Positions 18,962 through 28,576 of a stretch of 64,000 nt of DNA are shown in pieces (position 1 is the stretch's first letter; each line of letters begins with the position of its first letter). A program made the translations under genes and the position numbers. The stretch lies in NCBI GenBank assembly GCA_937890595.1, contig CALADM010000024.1, forward strand, positions 1 through 64,000, written 5' to 3'. The notes below the pieces were generated by a model that was not told the DNA's origin, did no database searches, and was given only the letters and a program-made list of their open reading frames with translations. The DNA comes from CAJMNU01 sp905214855. GTDB taxonomy: Bacteria > Bacillota > Clostridia > Lachnospirales > Lachnospiraceae.

Positions 18962-19972
18962 TTATTTCTCTATTTTTGTAAAAAAAGTAGCGTCAGAAGG
19001 TTCTTCTTCTGACACTACTAATTTCCCTGTTATAATGTTCCTATTCTCTTCCCCTGCCCTTCCACCCTTCCCACTAAACATCTCTGCCCAATTTTCTCCA
19101 GTTGTTGGAGCATGTTCTGCAAATATCATGTTATCATATGCAGCTCCATGAAATACTTTAGGTGGATCTGGTTCTACCCAGTCTTCTACAACAAACAATA
19201 TTCCATTTTTTTCTAAATTTTTAATATCCTCTTCAGGACCTGCAAAAACTCTTCCTATATATTCTGTCCTTTTTTTCAAACTTAAAAGCCAACTTTTTAT
19301 ATTTCCAAAAAGCTGTTTCAATTTCATTCCAGTAGATAATGAAGGGAAAGATTCTATATCCTGTTCAAACTCCTCTACTACCATATCTGATGCATCGACA
19401 TTTATATTGATCCAATTTCCCTCATCATTCAGATACTGCATTTTATTGTTGTAGATTCTTAATCCGGATGCACCTTCTTTGCTATATACCCTATCCACCA
19501 AATCCACAGTTATCTCTACTGTTTCTGCATTTGCTACTTTAATATAAAAATAATTTGTAATTACAGAAGGTAAAATCCCATTATATGCTGGCAAATAATC
19601 CATTTTTAGATCATTGAATCCTGCCATGATACAATATAATATTTCTCCTTCATCTGGATCCATAGCATAAAATGCCATTTCTCTGATTTTATATCCTTCC
19701 AACAGTCCTTCACTGCCTTCAGGTTTATTTGTTATAACAACCTCTAACACAATAGAATCATCATTTTTTATTGTTTTAGAAACAATTGCAAATTCCTGTT
19801 CTTTTTTCTTTAGATCTGTACGAAGGCTATAATCTTCATCTTCTGTATATACACCACTTCCTGTTGCAAATTTTGTTATCTTTATATTCCCTTGCCCATT
19901 CTGCACTTTTGCGATCAGATGCCGTCCTTGTAATGTCAAACGCATAGGGCTGTATTTTGCTGTTTCTGCCAT
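18962..19972 (-). CDS. Phage tail-collar fibre protein
   Basis: Three hundred and thirty-six residues beginning with the tail-collar pattern LTLQGRHLIAKVQNGQGNIKITKFATGSG, which attaches fibres to P2-type baseplates, then a domain ending in IYNNKMQYLNDEGNW. The start overlaps the gpI stop (TAATG), so it is coupled to the baseplate genes. Confidence 0.75.
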   Translation of the reverse strand: MAETAKYSPMRLTLQGRHLIAKVQNGQGNIKITKFATGSGVYTEDEDYSLRTDLKKKEQEFAIVSKTIKNDDSIVLEVVITNKPEGSEGLLEGYKIREMAFYAMDPDEGEILYCIMAGFNDLKMDYLPAYNGILPSVITNYFYIKVANAETVEITVDLVDRVYSKEGASGLRIYNNKMQYLNDEGNWININVDASDMVVEEFEQDIESFPSLSTGMKLKQLFGNIKSWLLSLKKRTEYIGRVFAGPEEDIKNLEKNGILFVVEDWVEPDPPKVFHGAAYDNMIFAEHAPTTGENWAEMFSGKGGRAGEENRNIITGKLVVSEEEPSDATFFTKIEK

Positions 19973-20625
19973 TATTCCACTCCTCTCATCACATTGCTTA
20001 TCTTTTGATTAAGAGTTGATGCAAACATAAAGTCAACGTCAAAATAATTTTCTTGTTCATCTGACGTATAAAAAGCATTCTTTATACATGTAACAAACGT
20101 ACTTCCAAATTCAACCTTTGTATTATGTTCTCTCTTTATATTAAGATGCCTTAGATGAGCTGAAGCTTTTTTGACTCTCTTTAAAATCAGCAACATCTGT
20201 TCTATCAATTCTTGTGTCAATATAGTATCTGTATAAACATCAAACTGTCCTGGTTCTCCTATTGCGTCTGTAAAATCATACCATTCTACAGCACCTCCGC
20301 TGCCAAATACGACCTGCATCATTTCTTCCACTGCTTCTACAGTACCTGCCCTCATATACCATCCAAGCGTGGACCTTATAATTTTTCTCTTTTGTTCTAA
20401 TTCAAAATTTTGATCATAATAATGTGAATTCAGTTCTAAAGAAAGTAAGTCTATGATTTCTTCTGGTAAAGCATCTATATTTGCAAGAAGTTTCGTTTGT
20501 TCTGTGTAAAGAATCATTTTCTCCTTTCCTTTACGCAGAGCATAACTAATTGCCTTTATGTCAGAATCATATTTCATTAGAGCTGGCAGCAGATCGATCA
20601 CTTCACCATTCTCATAATCAATCAT
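19972..20625 (-). CDS. Baseplate/tail protein I (P2 gpI-like)
   Basis: A 217-residue protein. The central stretch LGWYMRAGTVEAVEEMMQVVFGSGGAVEWYDF is the gpI pattern (translation of a Gly-rich loop after a long helix). It follows gpJ directly, as in P2. ATG 20625 (GGAGG eight bases upstream) lies inside the gpJ 3' end. Confidence 0.8.
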   Translation of the reverse strand: MIDYENGEVIDLLPALMKYDSDIKAISYALRKGKEKMILYTEQTKLLANIDALPEEIIDLLSLELNSHYYDQNFELEQKRKIIRSTLGWYMRAGTVEAVEEMMQVVFGSGGAVEWYDFTDAIGEPGQFDVYTDTILTQELIEQMLLILKRVKKASAHLRHLNIKREHNTKVEFGSTFVTCIKNAFYTSDEQENYFDVDFMFASTLNQKISNVMRGVE

Positions 20626-21769
20626 CTTCCAACCCTCCATATGCAGTCTGTTTTACATTCAGAACAGGAACTTCTTCGTTTGATATTTTTGTAAAAACTG
20701 GGTTTACCAGTACAACTCTCTTTGCTCCTGCTGCCTTTATCCTGCTTATCAGTTCATCAGGGTTGATATCCCTCCCTATTCTGCTAGACTGCCATATACT
20801 GTATTCTTCAATCGCTTTTTCTACCCTCTCTTGAATACTTGTCGCATAGTTACTATCACTTTTATTTATATAATATGTCAAATCTATATCATAAGATTTT
20901 TGCTTAGGTGCTTTTACTACAATCCAGTCCGTAATAGGTTTTCTTCCTTTTTCCTTTAAGTACTCTGTTAAAGCCTTTATGGATTCTTCACCAGGTATTC
21001 TTCCATTTTCAAGCAGATAAGAGATATGAACCTCACATTCTTCTGGTGATGTTACTCTTACATCTGAAATATTAGAATTAAATGAAAGTACAAAATACTT
21101 ATATCCATCTTCTGATCCAGCATTGGAATATCCGGCTGGAGCAAGATAGATCCTAAGACGGTATGAACTGTCATCTTCAACGTCCTGACCATTCTCCGGC
21201 ATGGTAATGTTACTAACTGAATTGATAAACGGAACAGGATCCACAAGCAAATTGATTTCTCCTATATCAAAATAATTCCCTGCTGGTCCTTCTATTTGAC
21301 AGATTGCTGTAACATCAACAAATCTCTCTCCAATTGGAATTTCAGCATATTCTTCCGTCATAAAATATATATTATTTCCAGCTGTAGCCCTTGTTCCTTT
21401 TGGAATACCAGTAGCAAAACTTCTATCCTCCTGAATGGTAAAGCGTAATGTTGTTGTTGCTCCTCTTGCAGGATTTCTTTGGGTTTTCTTCAGAATACCC
21501 AATTCATCCAAGTATTTTCCAGTCGCATATTTTAAGAGTCCCATTTTCCCTGCCTGATCTACAAACATATATCCTTGATACAGATAATATGCACATGCTT
21601 CCAGAAGTATTTTTCTATCATCTGCAGGTGCAAGAACAATCTCTTCCCCTGTTTCTTCCTTCTTTTTTTCTTTGAACCAACGAATCATATCTGCATTAAG
21701 TTGAGATAAAGTATAATTTTCTATAAAAGATACATCTGGATACTCATCAATCGCTTTTAATTCATCCAT
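20618..21769 (-). CDS. Baseplate assembly protein J (P2 gpJ-like)
   Basis: A 383-residue baseplate J protein: RGATTTLRFTIQEDRSFATGIPKGTRATAG followed by a YFDIGEINLLVDPVPFINSVSN segment (each quoted here only as landmarks near residues 104 and 170), and a C-terminal repeat domain. It forms the wedge of the contractile baseplate. It lies between gp25-like and gpI-like genes in P2 order. Confidence 0.88.
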   Translation of the reverse strand: MDELKAIDEYPDVSFIENYTLSQLNADMIRWFKEKKKEETGEEIVLAPADDRKILLEACAYYLYQGYMFVDQAGKMGLLKYATGKYLDELGILKKTQRNPARGATTTLRFTIQEDRSFATGIPKGTRATAGNNIYFMTEEYAEIPIGERFVDVTAICQIEGPAGNYFDIGEINLLVDPVPFINSVSNITMPENGQDVEDDSSYRLRIYLAPAGYSNAGSEDGYKYFVLSFNSNISDVRVTSPEECEVHISYLLENGRIPGEESIKALTEYLKEKGRKPITDWIVVKAPKQKSYDIDLTYYINKSDSNYATSIQERVEKAIEEYSIWQSSRIGRDINPDELISRIKAAGAKRVVLVNPVFTKISNEEVPVLNVKQTAYGGLEDD

Positions 21770-21772
21770 TTC

Positions 21773-22066
21773 TCAACTCTCCTTTCGCTTCAACATTACA
21801 GAAACTATAACCTTTCCATCTCTGCTTCGAACAAAATCCACTTCCGTCACTATCACACGTGGTTCGTATCTGTCTGTTTTTTGCATCAGTTCTAACGCAT
21901 ATAGAGATTCTGATTCTGCTGGAAGGTCATCTAATGCAGCCCATGAAAGCCCTAGTTCTCTGTCACATGGAATACTTCCAGCTGGAATAGAATATAAATT
22001 TTTTAAACATCTTAAAATATCTTCCGTTTCTGTTCCTGTAAGCCCATTTAATTCAAAATTCAGCAT
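21773..22066 (-). CDS. gp25/gpW-like baseplate wedge protein
   Basis: A 97-residue protein (MLNFELNGLTGTETEDIL; IPCDRELGLSWAALD). Size, position between gpU/gpV and gpJ, and the 'single circularised' beta-rich pattern fit the T4 gp25 / P2 gpW baseplate family. ATG 22066 follows AGGAGAAAGTA and overlaps the upstream stop. Confidence 0.65.
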   Translation of the reverse strand: MLNFELNGLTGTETEDILRCLKNLYSIPAGSIPCDRELGLSWAALDDLPAESESLYALELMQKTDRYEPRVIVTEVDFVRSRDGKVIVSVMLKRKES

Positions 22067-22463
22067 TACTTTCTCCTGTATAATATTCCACAAATTTACA
22101 GTTTACCTCAATCCTGGAAATAGCTCCCTTTGAAATGATCCTTGTAAAATCTCCATCTATTTTTTGCAGTAACCAAGAACGATATCCAATCCTTTTGTTA
22201 CCAATGATCATCGGAGATGCCTTCCCTTCTAACTCTTTCAGTTGCATATACTTCTGATATGGTTTTTTGCAAACAGTAGAATCAAATACAATCTTCAAAC
22301 TGAGTTCCTCTGCATTGTATCCAATCCATTGATATTTTGATTTATCAGATATGATATCATGTTTTGCAATGATACTGCTGCTTGTTTCCTGTAACTCACT
22401 AAGCATAGCAGTTTGTTCTTCTCTTACCTGAAATACGATTCCACCCCATGCACCTATTACCAT
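22053..22463 (-). CDS. Tail protein U-like (P2 gpU)
   Basis: A 136-residue protein: MVIGAWGGIVFQVREEQTAM, then KYQWIGYNAEELSLKIVFD and a C-terminal IEVNCKFVEYY. This matches the P2 GpU family (tail completion), which usually starts 'G.WG...F'. It sits next to gpV and gpX-like genes. Confidence 0.75.
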   Translation of the reverse strand: MVIGAWGGIVFQVREEQTAMLSELQETSSSIIAKHDIISDKSKYQWIGYNAEELSLKIVFDSTVCKKPYQKYMQLKELEGKASPMIIGNKRIGYRSWLLQKIDGDFTRIISKGAISRIEVNCKFVEYYTGESNAEF

Positions 22464-22467
22464 ACTT

Positions 22468-22863
22468 CTAATCCCTCTGTTCTAACTTTTCAATCCGTTT
22501 CTGACAATCTTCCAACTTCTTGATCATATCTGCCACACAAATACTTCCACCATTATCTTTCAGGAAAAGTTTACCTTTTTCTTCTGATATGGATGTTCCA
22601 TTCCCTGTATCCTTATAGAACTGATATTTAGGTGGTGGATTTCCAGCTGACCATAATCCGCCTAAAACAACTCCATCTTTTGAAGTATTTCCCCACTTTA
22701 TATAAACGACCAACATACCAATCTCTGGTTGCTTATATTCTCCAAAGCCAGAAAAGAATGGCATTTCTCCTGTTATATTATCCCTTTTATCTGGCTGTAT
22801 AATGGTCACTGTTCCTGTATCCATATTGACTGTATTAATATATCCGTATCCAATATTTGCCAT
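22468..22863 (-). CDS. Short baseplate spike protein, gpV-like
   Basis: A 131-residue OB-fold-like protein (VNMDTGTVTIIQPDKRDNITGEM; LVVYIKWGNTSKDGVVLGGLW) with a C-terminal coiled coil. It resembles the OB-domain of gpV/gp45 spike proteins but lacks an obvious iron-binding HxH tip. It is the probable tail spike or its hub, encoded between gpD and gpU. Confidence 0.6.
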   Translation of the reverse strand: MANIGYGYINTVNMDTGTVTIIQPDKRDNITGEMPFFSGFGEYKQPEIGMLVVYIKWGNTSKDGVVLGGLWSAGNPPPKYQFYKDTGNGTSISEEKGKLFLKDNGGSICVADMIKKLEDCQKRIEKLEQRD

Positions 22864-22865
22864 AA

Positions 22866-23924
22866 TTATAACCTCTGTACTATCTTATAAGCGAACACAT
22901 GCATCTTTAATCCGTTTGATGACATTGATACATGTACCTTTTTGATAAAATATTTACCTTCTACATGAGTAAGATTGATCACTTCTATGTTGCTGCTTGC
23001 AATCAATCTTGGATCAAACATAACACTAAAAGATAATGTTTCTACTTTTTCATTTTCCTTATTAATTCTGGCTTTTGCGATCTCAATTGCTTCTGCTTCT
23101 GTTTCAACCGTCTCATTAACATATAAGATCTTACCTTCTGTTCCAACTAACACCTCAATATCCGAAGCCGGCTTTTCTCCTTTTTTCTTTTCCTTGTTTG
23201 GATTCGTATAGCATATCTTTGCCCCAGTATAAGTTCCAGATAAAGTCCTATTCCATTCCCAACCTGAATCCCATTCTTTTTCTCCATCATATGTCCTTAC
23301 GACTGGTCTGCTCTCATAAAAACTTTTCTGGAAGATCACAAAACAAAATTTATAAATCTTCAGTGAAAATCCGTATTTTTCACATACTCGGTTTAAAAAT
23401 GTTGCATCATCTTCCTCATCCTGTTCTATTTCCTTTATCTGTGGATCTGTTCCATGAAAAAACAACTCTCCTGACATTTTATAAACAGCCATAAATTCTG
23501 ATGCAATTGTTTTTAATGTTGTTTCTTTCCAAGTTTTCGTTCTGGGGGTATCTTTAAATTCTGAAACCGGTTGTGAAACTGCTTTTATCATCAATTCCCT
23601 TGGTCTTCCCTGAACAGTAATGTCATCGATCAGAAAATTTCCACAATGATAAGATTCCTTTGAATGTGCCTGCTCCCAATAATAATACTCTATATACACA
23701 TCCAGATCTTTTCCTGTTTCCGGAAAGAATCCATCAAAAAAGTTCATTTTTTGATCACTAAGACGCAATGTAATTTCATCTGAACTTCCCTCTGCAAAAT
23801 CCATATAATCTATAGATATCACATTTTTGTAAAGTCTTTGAAGAGAACCCCCATCATAGAAAATGATTGGATTTGCATGTCTTGCCCTGATTGTCAACTT
23901 CCTTGTTTCTTCTTCCAGATTCAT
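22866..23924 (-). CDS. Late control protein D-like (baseplate hub, P2 gpD)
   Basis: A 352-residue protein starting MNLEEETRKLTIRARHANPI. SIDYMDFAEGSSDEITLRLSD and DDATFLNRVCEKYGFSLKIY match the gpD/gp27 hub family (the latter being a conserved 'FLNRLAEKYG' element). It links the tube to the baseplate. ATG 23924 has GGAG eight bases upstream and begins just after the gpX stop. Confidence 0.85.
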   Translation of the reverse strand: MNLEEETRKLTIRARHANPIIFYDGGSLQRLYKNVISIDYMDFAEGSSDEITLRLSDQKMNFFDGFFPETGKDLDVYIEYYYWEQAHSKESYHCGNFLIDDITVQGRPRELMIKAVSQPVSEFKDTPRTKTWKETTLKTIASEFMAVYKMSGELFFHGTDPQIKEIEQDEEDDATFLNRVCEKYGFSLKIYKFCFVIFQKSFYESRPVVRTYDGEKEWDSGWEWNRTLSGTYTGAKICYTNPNKEKKKGEKPASDIEVLVGTEGKILYVNETVETEAEAIEIAKARINKENEKVETLSFSVMFDPRLIASSNIEVINLTHVEGKYFIKKVHVSMSSNGLKMHVFAYKIVQRL

Positions 23925-23925
23925 T

Positions 23926-24132
23926 TCACATTCTCCATTCTGGCCATCTTGTTGAATATCCCTTTGTATTTGTAGGCACATCTGGACATTCCAATTCCAC
24001 TCCAGCAGAAAAAATAAACTGACTGAGCAGCTCCCTGTTTGCATCCATTAATTTATCTGCACAAAATTCATTGTTATATACTTTTTTTGCTATAATATCC
24101 CATGTGTCACCTTGAACTGTTATATATTTCAA
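23926..24132 (-). CDS. Tail protein X-like, LysM fold (P2 gpX)
   Basis: A 68-residue LysM-type protein: ITVQGDTWDIIAKKVYNNEF and a NRELLSQFIFSAGVEL element. gpX-like proteins attach baseplate hub to tube. Starts at TTG 24132 with AGGAGG seven bases upstream. Confidence 0.85.
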   Translation of the reverse strand: MKYITVQGDTWDIIAKKVYNNEFCADKLMDANRELLSQFIFSAGVELECPDVPTNTKGYSTRWPEWRM

Positions 24133-24143
24133 AGAAAGTCCTC

Positions 24144-27100
24144 CTATCCAAAGGAAAGTCGTTTATGTTCTTTTTCAAAAGCTCTCATATAATTTTTGAA
24201 TTCCTCAAAGGATAATTTAGCAGCCTTTTGAAGAGTTTCTTCCGTTGCTCCCTGTAGAACCGGACTAAATGTTATATAGTAAACATCTCCTTGCTTCGTC
24301 GTTTGCGCATTTTTTGAATGATCTGTGCTGTTTTGAGATGACTTAAAAAGCCCTAACATTTCACCTGCTTCCTGCCAAATACTTTTTGCATTTTCACTTC
24401 CATCCAAAGGTATGATTGCTTCGTTGTCTTTTTCTGCTACAAGTCCCACATGTGGTTCTGTAAAAATCCCGCCTTTAGCATGAGGTGTTACCTGTATTTG
24501 TTTTACTTTGGAATTCATAATAGGATTCATGGCAAAATACATATCCACTGTAGTTCGGATTCCTTTTGCATATGTATGATCCACAGTTTTCTGCATATAC
24601 TCATAGGATGATTCCACTGCAGTATCAATCACACGATAATTTTCCTGAATTCCCATACTGATCGCCTCTGGTAATTCAAGTCCTGCTTTTTCTGCTTCCA
24701 GCAATGCCATTCTATAGCTCTCACTATCCGCTGCCGCTTCTCCTACTAATTGCCAAAGAGCTTCTGTATCCCCTGCAAGCGCACCTACAACTGCCGCATC
24801 TGATAAACCTTTTTTTACAGATTCAGGAATTGCCTCACCATTCTCCTGTGCCATCTGTGCAATTTGCTGTAATTCATGAAATTGTGTCTCAACTTCTCCC
24901 CACAATTCCTTAATTGAATCAGATGTCACTTGACTTATCTTATCCAGCCCAAATGCTTTTTTAATGGTTTCAGGATCCAAAGCAAGTGCTATATTTCCAC
25001 CACTCTCTATTGCATGAATCAGATCACCAATTTCTGCATCCAATCCAGCCTCAAGAGTAGCATAGATTCCCTCTATTTCATCTGAATATACATCATTAAT
25101 AGAATCAATGGAAAAATTAAGCCCTTTTAAACGTATATCCATCTGCTCTGCATTAAACTGTGTCTCCAAAGCTCTTTTTGCATCTTCATAAGCTTCTTTG
25201 CTAAGATATGCCGCATCACCCAATGCGATCTCACCATTCTGACTTCTTGAATACTGCAGATTGAGCTGTCCTAATGTATATTCAAAACTCTGATTCTGGC
25301 TCGCTGCTTGTTCAGACAGAACCTTTTGAATTTCCGCCTGTAGATTTTGAAAAGATTCTGCAGTCAGGTCCTTGCCTGTATATTCCAGCTGAAGACGCTG
25401 CATTTTAGCGTCAAACTGTGAATTGGCAACCTCTGCTGTTATTTTTGCCAGTTTTCCCTGCAGTTCATTGATGATGTTTGCCTCATCTATATCAATTGCC
25501 CCATCTTCAATTGCCTTACTGTAAGCATCACCAAGCTGTTTTCCCAAACTTTCCACTTCTTGATTGATACCCGAATACATAGCATTAAAACCTGCTATGA
25601 TTTCCTGTCCGGCTTCGCTGTCTGTTCCAAACAATGCCTGAACACCGATTGTTGCTGCATAATTTGATTGATTTAATAATTCTCTTGTTTCTTCAACCAT
25701 CAAATCAATAGATTGTTTTAAATTTTCTTTATCTTCTTCTGAAAATTCAAATCCAGATCCTATTTTCCATACAGACTTATTGATAACGCTTGCAGCTTCC
25801 TGAATATTTCCCGCAATCTCTGATACTTCGTTCATTTCTTCCAGAAACTGTTTTACTCTATCTATATTTCCATTATCAATGATCTGTCTTGCTGCTTCAT
25901 CCAGTTCTTCTAATGACAATGAAATATTTCCAAACTCCTCATCTAATCGGTTCTTTTTAGCCTCTTCCCTTGTCTTTTTTAATTGACTTGAAACAGCTGC
26001 TACTGCCCCTGCTGCCACAGATGCTCCTGCAATCAACAATGTCCATGGATTTCCTAGAGCAACTGATTGCATTGCTCCAAATGCTTTTGACAACTGATTT
26101 ACTTTCTTAATGAGATTCAATGTCACTATAACTGTTCCAATGCCAACAATTCCAGATTCTATCAAATCCAAATTACGGATCACATCAGAGATAATAGGTC
26201 CTGCAAAATCAGTAAATGCATTTGCACCTTCACGCATATGCTTTATCAAAGTCGGAATATGTTTTTGTGCTGCCTCTGCCATTCCCTGTATCGTTTCTTT
26301 GTCAAATAAAGCAAAATCTTCTGTTTCATCCAACATCAGACCCATAATTTCATTCAGTGGATTTTGGAACTCTTGATACAATGTGATTCCTGTATCTGTG
26401 ATCCTGTTTTTTACTATCTTCAATCTACTATCTAATGTTCCATAGCGTTTTTCTGCTTCTTTTGATAATGCTGTATTTTCTTTAAAAGCCTTATTCGCTA
26501 TAGATAAAGATTCACTAAACAGTTCACCTGCACCAGCTGCCCTCAAAAGAGTATCCCGCATTCTTACTTCCTTAATTTCCATTTCATCCAAAACGGAAAT
26601 TGTAGATTTTCCCAATCGTTCCGTATCATTGAGACCTATAATAAAGGCTGTAATGGCTTCTGCTGCATTTTCCTTAAAAGCTACAGCAAACTCTTCAGAA
26701 GACATATTGGCAACCCTTGCATACTCTCGAAGCCTTTCTCCGCCCTTTTCTACCGCCAGCTGCATATCAACCATAACCTTTGACATGGCTGATCCACCAG
26801 CCTCTGCTTCGATTCCTACGCTTGAAAGGGCTGCCGCATAACCAAGGATATCTGCTTCTGTCATGTTGATCTGCTTGCCAGCTCCTGCCAGCCGCATTCC
26901 CATTTCCATGATATCTGCTTCTGTTGTTGCCATATTGTTTCCCAGATCTACAACAGTGCTTCCCAATTCGTCAAATTTATCTTGTTCCATTCTTACAATG
27001 TTTGAAAATTTTGCGAATTGAGAAGCTGCTTCATCTCCAAGGTTTGTTGTTTCTCTTAAATCTGCAATCGTTTTGATAAATCCATCCAGATTTTCCAGCT

Positions 27101-27545
27101 TAATTCCAAGCTGACCAGCTTCTTCCCCAATCCCGGACAATTCTACTGCTGTTTGTGGAGCATCTTTTGCTATTTGACGGATCCTGTTCTGGAGATTTTC
27201 ATACTCCCTGTCTGTTGCATCAATGGTCTTTTCAACGCCAGTAAAGGCTGATTCAAAATCCGAACCAACATGGATTGTTACCGCTCCCAGACTTCCTATA
27301 ATAGCCCCCGCCCCCATAGCAGCCTCAGCAAACATTTTCGTAAACTGAATTGATTTTGTGGTCAGACTATCAATGCTACTTCCCATTGAATCAATCGCAG
27401 TTCCAATGTTTATTTGTTTTTCTGTTCTTGCTGCTTCAATAGCAAGAGAACGTAATTCCTTCTTTGATATATTGACAGAATCACCAAGAGACTTATCAAT
27501 ACTTCCAGCAATTTTAATCGCTAACTGAATATCTTTCCTCGACAT
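24144..27545 (-). CDS. Tail tape measure protein (TP901 family)
   Basis: A 1,133-residue protein, the largest in the phage. It has the TP901 core (FAKFSNIVRMEQDKFDELGS; MGMRLAGAGKQINMTEADI) in the N-terminal third, two hydrophobic patches (GAGAIIGSLGAV and NPWTLLIAGASVAAGAVAAV) and long coiled coils, and it ends with a GGIFTEPHVGLVAEKDNEAI motif common to these proteins. Its length sets tail length. It directly follows the frameshifted chaperone gene. Confidence 0.93.
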   Translation of the reverse strand: MSRKDIQLAIKIAGSIDKSLGDSVNISKKELRSLAIEAARTEKQINIGTAIDSMGSSIDSLTTKSIQFTKMFAEAAMGAGAIIGSLGAVTIHVGSDFESAFTGVEKTIDATDREYENLQNRIRQIAKDAPQTAVELSGIGEEAGQLGIKLENLDGFIKTIADLRETTNLGDEAASQFAKFSNIVRMEQDKFDELGSTVVDLGNNMATTEADIMEMGMRLAGAGKQINMTEADILGYAAALSSVGIEAEAGGSAMSKVMVDMQLAVEKGGERLREYARVANMSSEEFAVAFKENAAEAITAFIIGLNDTERLGKSTISVLDEMEIKEVRMRDTLLRAAGAGELFSESLSIANKAFKENTALSKEAEKRYGTLDSRLKIVKNRITDTGITLYQEFQNPLNEIMGLMLDETEDFALFDKETIQGMAEAAQKHIPTLIKHMREGANAFTDFAGPIISDVIRNLDLIESGIVGIGTVIVTLNLIKKVNQLSKAFGAMQSVALGNPWTLLIAGASVAAGAVAAVSSQLKKTREEAKKNRLDEEFGNISLSLEELDEAARQIIDNGNIDRVKQFLEEMNEVSEIAGNIQEAASVINKSVWKIGSGFEFSEEDKENLKQSIDLMVEETRELLNQSNYAATIGVQALFGTDSEAGQEIIAGFNAMYSGINQEVESLGKQLGDAYSKAIEDGAIDIDEANIINELQGKLAKITAEVANSQFDAKMQRLQLEYTGKDLTAESFQNLQAEIQKVLSEQAASQNQSFEYTLGQLNLQYSRSQNGEIALGDAAYLSKEAYEDAKRALETQFNAEQMDIRLKGLNFSIDSINDVYSDEIEGIYATLEAGLDAEIGDLIHAIESGGNIALALDPETIKKAFGLDKISQVTSDSIKELWGEVETQFHELQQIAQMAQENGEAIPESVKKGLSDAAVVGALAGDTEALWQLVGEAAADSESYRMALLEAEKAGLELPEAISMGIQENYRVIDTAVESSYEYMQKTVDHTYAKGIRTTVDMYFAMNPIMNSKVKQIQVTPHAKGGIFTEPHVGLVAEKDNEAIIPLDGSENAKSIWQEAGEMLGLFKSSQNSTDHSKNAQTTKQGDVYYITFSPVLQGATEETLQKAAKLSFEEFKNYMRAFEKEHKRLSFG

Positions 27546-27547
27546 AA

Positions 27548-28017
27548 TTATCTCCCCTTCTTTCTCTGCCTTTCTATGATCACCTCAAGTAATTCCTTAA
27601 AATCATGCAGAGAAAGAAGCAGCAGATAATCCATTCCTGTTTTTGTTAGAAGAGAAACTTCCAATGCTAATGCTTTTATCTTTTTCCCTGTCAGACCGAC
27701 TAAATTCTTGTGTAAAAAAAACTTGAGATCATGTTCTTCATCCTGATCACATCTCTTGATTTCATGTTATTTCCGTATTCCCATGGTTTATTGTTTATTT
27801 TTGCAACAACTAACAGGGCATACTGTTTTGTTAATTCTGGGTTCTGACCAGTATATCCCATAGCAATCATTTGCTCATCGATCTGGCAGAGATCCTTTCC
27901 TGTTAAATCAAAAAGACCATTCAGATCAATCATCTCAACAGTCTCTCCTTCAAACTCATAAGAATCTAACAATGTAATCTTCCAATTGTCACCCTTTTTG
28001 ATCTTCTTTTCTTCCAT
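27548..28017 (-). CDS. Tail assembly chaperone, -1 frameshift extension (gpE+E'/gpGT-like)
   Basis: At the T8 run (minus strand ...AGT TTT TTT TAC) a one-base backward slip changes the frame to ...TTT TTA CAC AAG. The new frame stays open for 54 more residues, rich in Leu and Lys, and stops at 27548-27550, just before the tape measure start at 27545. This is the classic -1 frameshift arrangement of phage tail assembly chaperones. The product would be about 156 residues. Confidence 0.8.
27700..28017 (-). CDS. Tail assembly chaperone, zero-frame product (gpE/gpG-like)
   Basis: A 105-residue protein (KKGDNWKITLLDSYEFEGETVEMIDLNGLFDLTGKD) located between the tail tube and the tape measure gene, the universal place of tail assembly chaperones. 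It ends shortly after a run of eight T (27714-27721) at SSFFYTRI. Confidence 0.85.
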   Translation of the reverse strand: MEEKKIKKGDNWKITLLDSYEFEGETVEMIDLNGLFDLTGKDLCQIDEQMIAMGYTGQNPELTKQYALLVVAKINNKPWEYGNNMKSRDVIRMKNMISSFFYTRI

Positions 28018-28042
28018 GTTCTCTCCATTTCTTTTCCAGATC

Positions 28043-28576
28043 TTAACAATATTTTCTTGCCTTTTCCATCAGATCTTTTCCGTTTACAATATAGATGCCA
28101 TTCCACTTGTCAATCTCAATCAATTTCTTTCCATCGATCTCAATCAAGATATACATGCACTCAATTGTAACCGTTGCACTCATTCTGTCAGCCTGTTTCA
28201 TCTGTCCTGGATTAAAGCTGATACATTTTCCTTTTTCTACTACCCTAAGACCCACATAATCTGTTGCTCCTGTTGATTTATTTTCAATCTGTAGGGATGC
28301 CCTCATTGTAATATCCTGTAAGGCCTCTGGATCCGTAAAATCAATCATGTTCGTATATAAATTGATAAAAGGAATAGTCTGTTTGATGGAGTCAAAATTT
28401 CCAATCACAGCAGCATCATAAGAACCGGGAATTCCAGCTCCATCAATTGTAACCGTTTTGTAAGGGATCTCTGGAAGAGTCACCTCATTAGCAATACCAA
28501 TCTGTTTATTTCCATCTTTATACACATTAAAAAGATGGATCACCTGTGGGATAACCATATTATCTATGTTCACCAT
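28043..28576 (-). CDS. Major tail tube protein (P2 FII-like)
   Basis: A 177-residue tube protein: VTLPEIPYKTVTIDGAGIPG and GLRVVEKGKCISFNPGQMKQ are typical of the FII family, which stacks into the inner tube. GGAGG lies before ATG 28576, which overlaps the sheath stop codon (TGATG). Confidence 0.88.
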   Translation of the reverse strand: MVNIDNMVIPQVIHLFNVYKDGNKQIGIANEVTLPEIPYKTVTIDGAGIPGSYDAAVIGNFDSIKQTIPFINLYTNMIDFTDPEALQDITMRASLQIENKSTGATDYVGLRVVEKGKCISFNPGQMKQADRMSATVTIECMYILIEIDGKKLIEIDKWNGIYIVNGKDLMEKARKYC

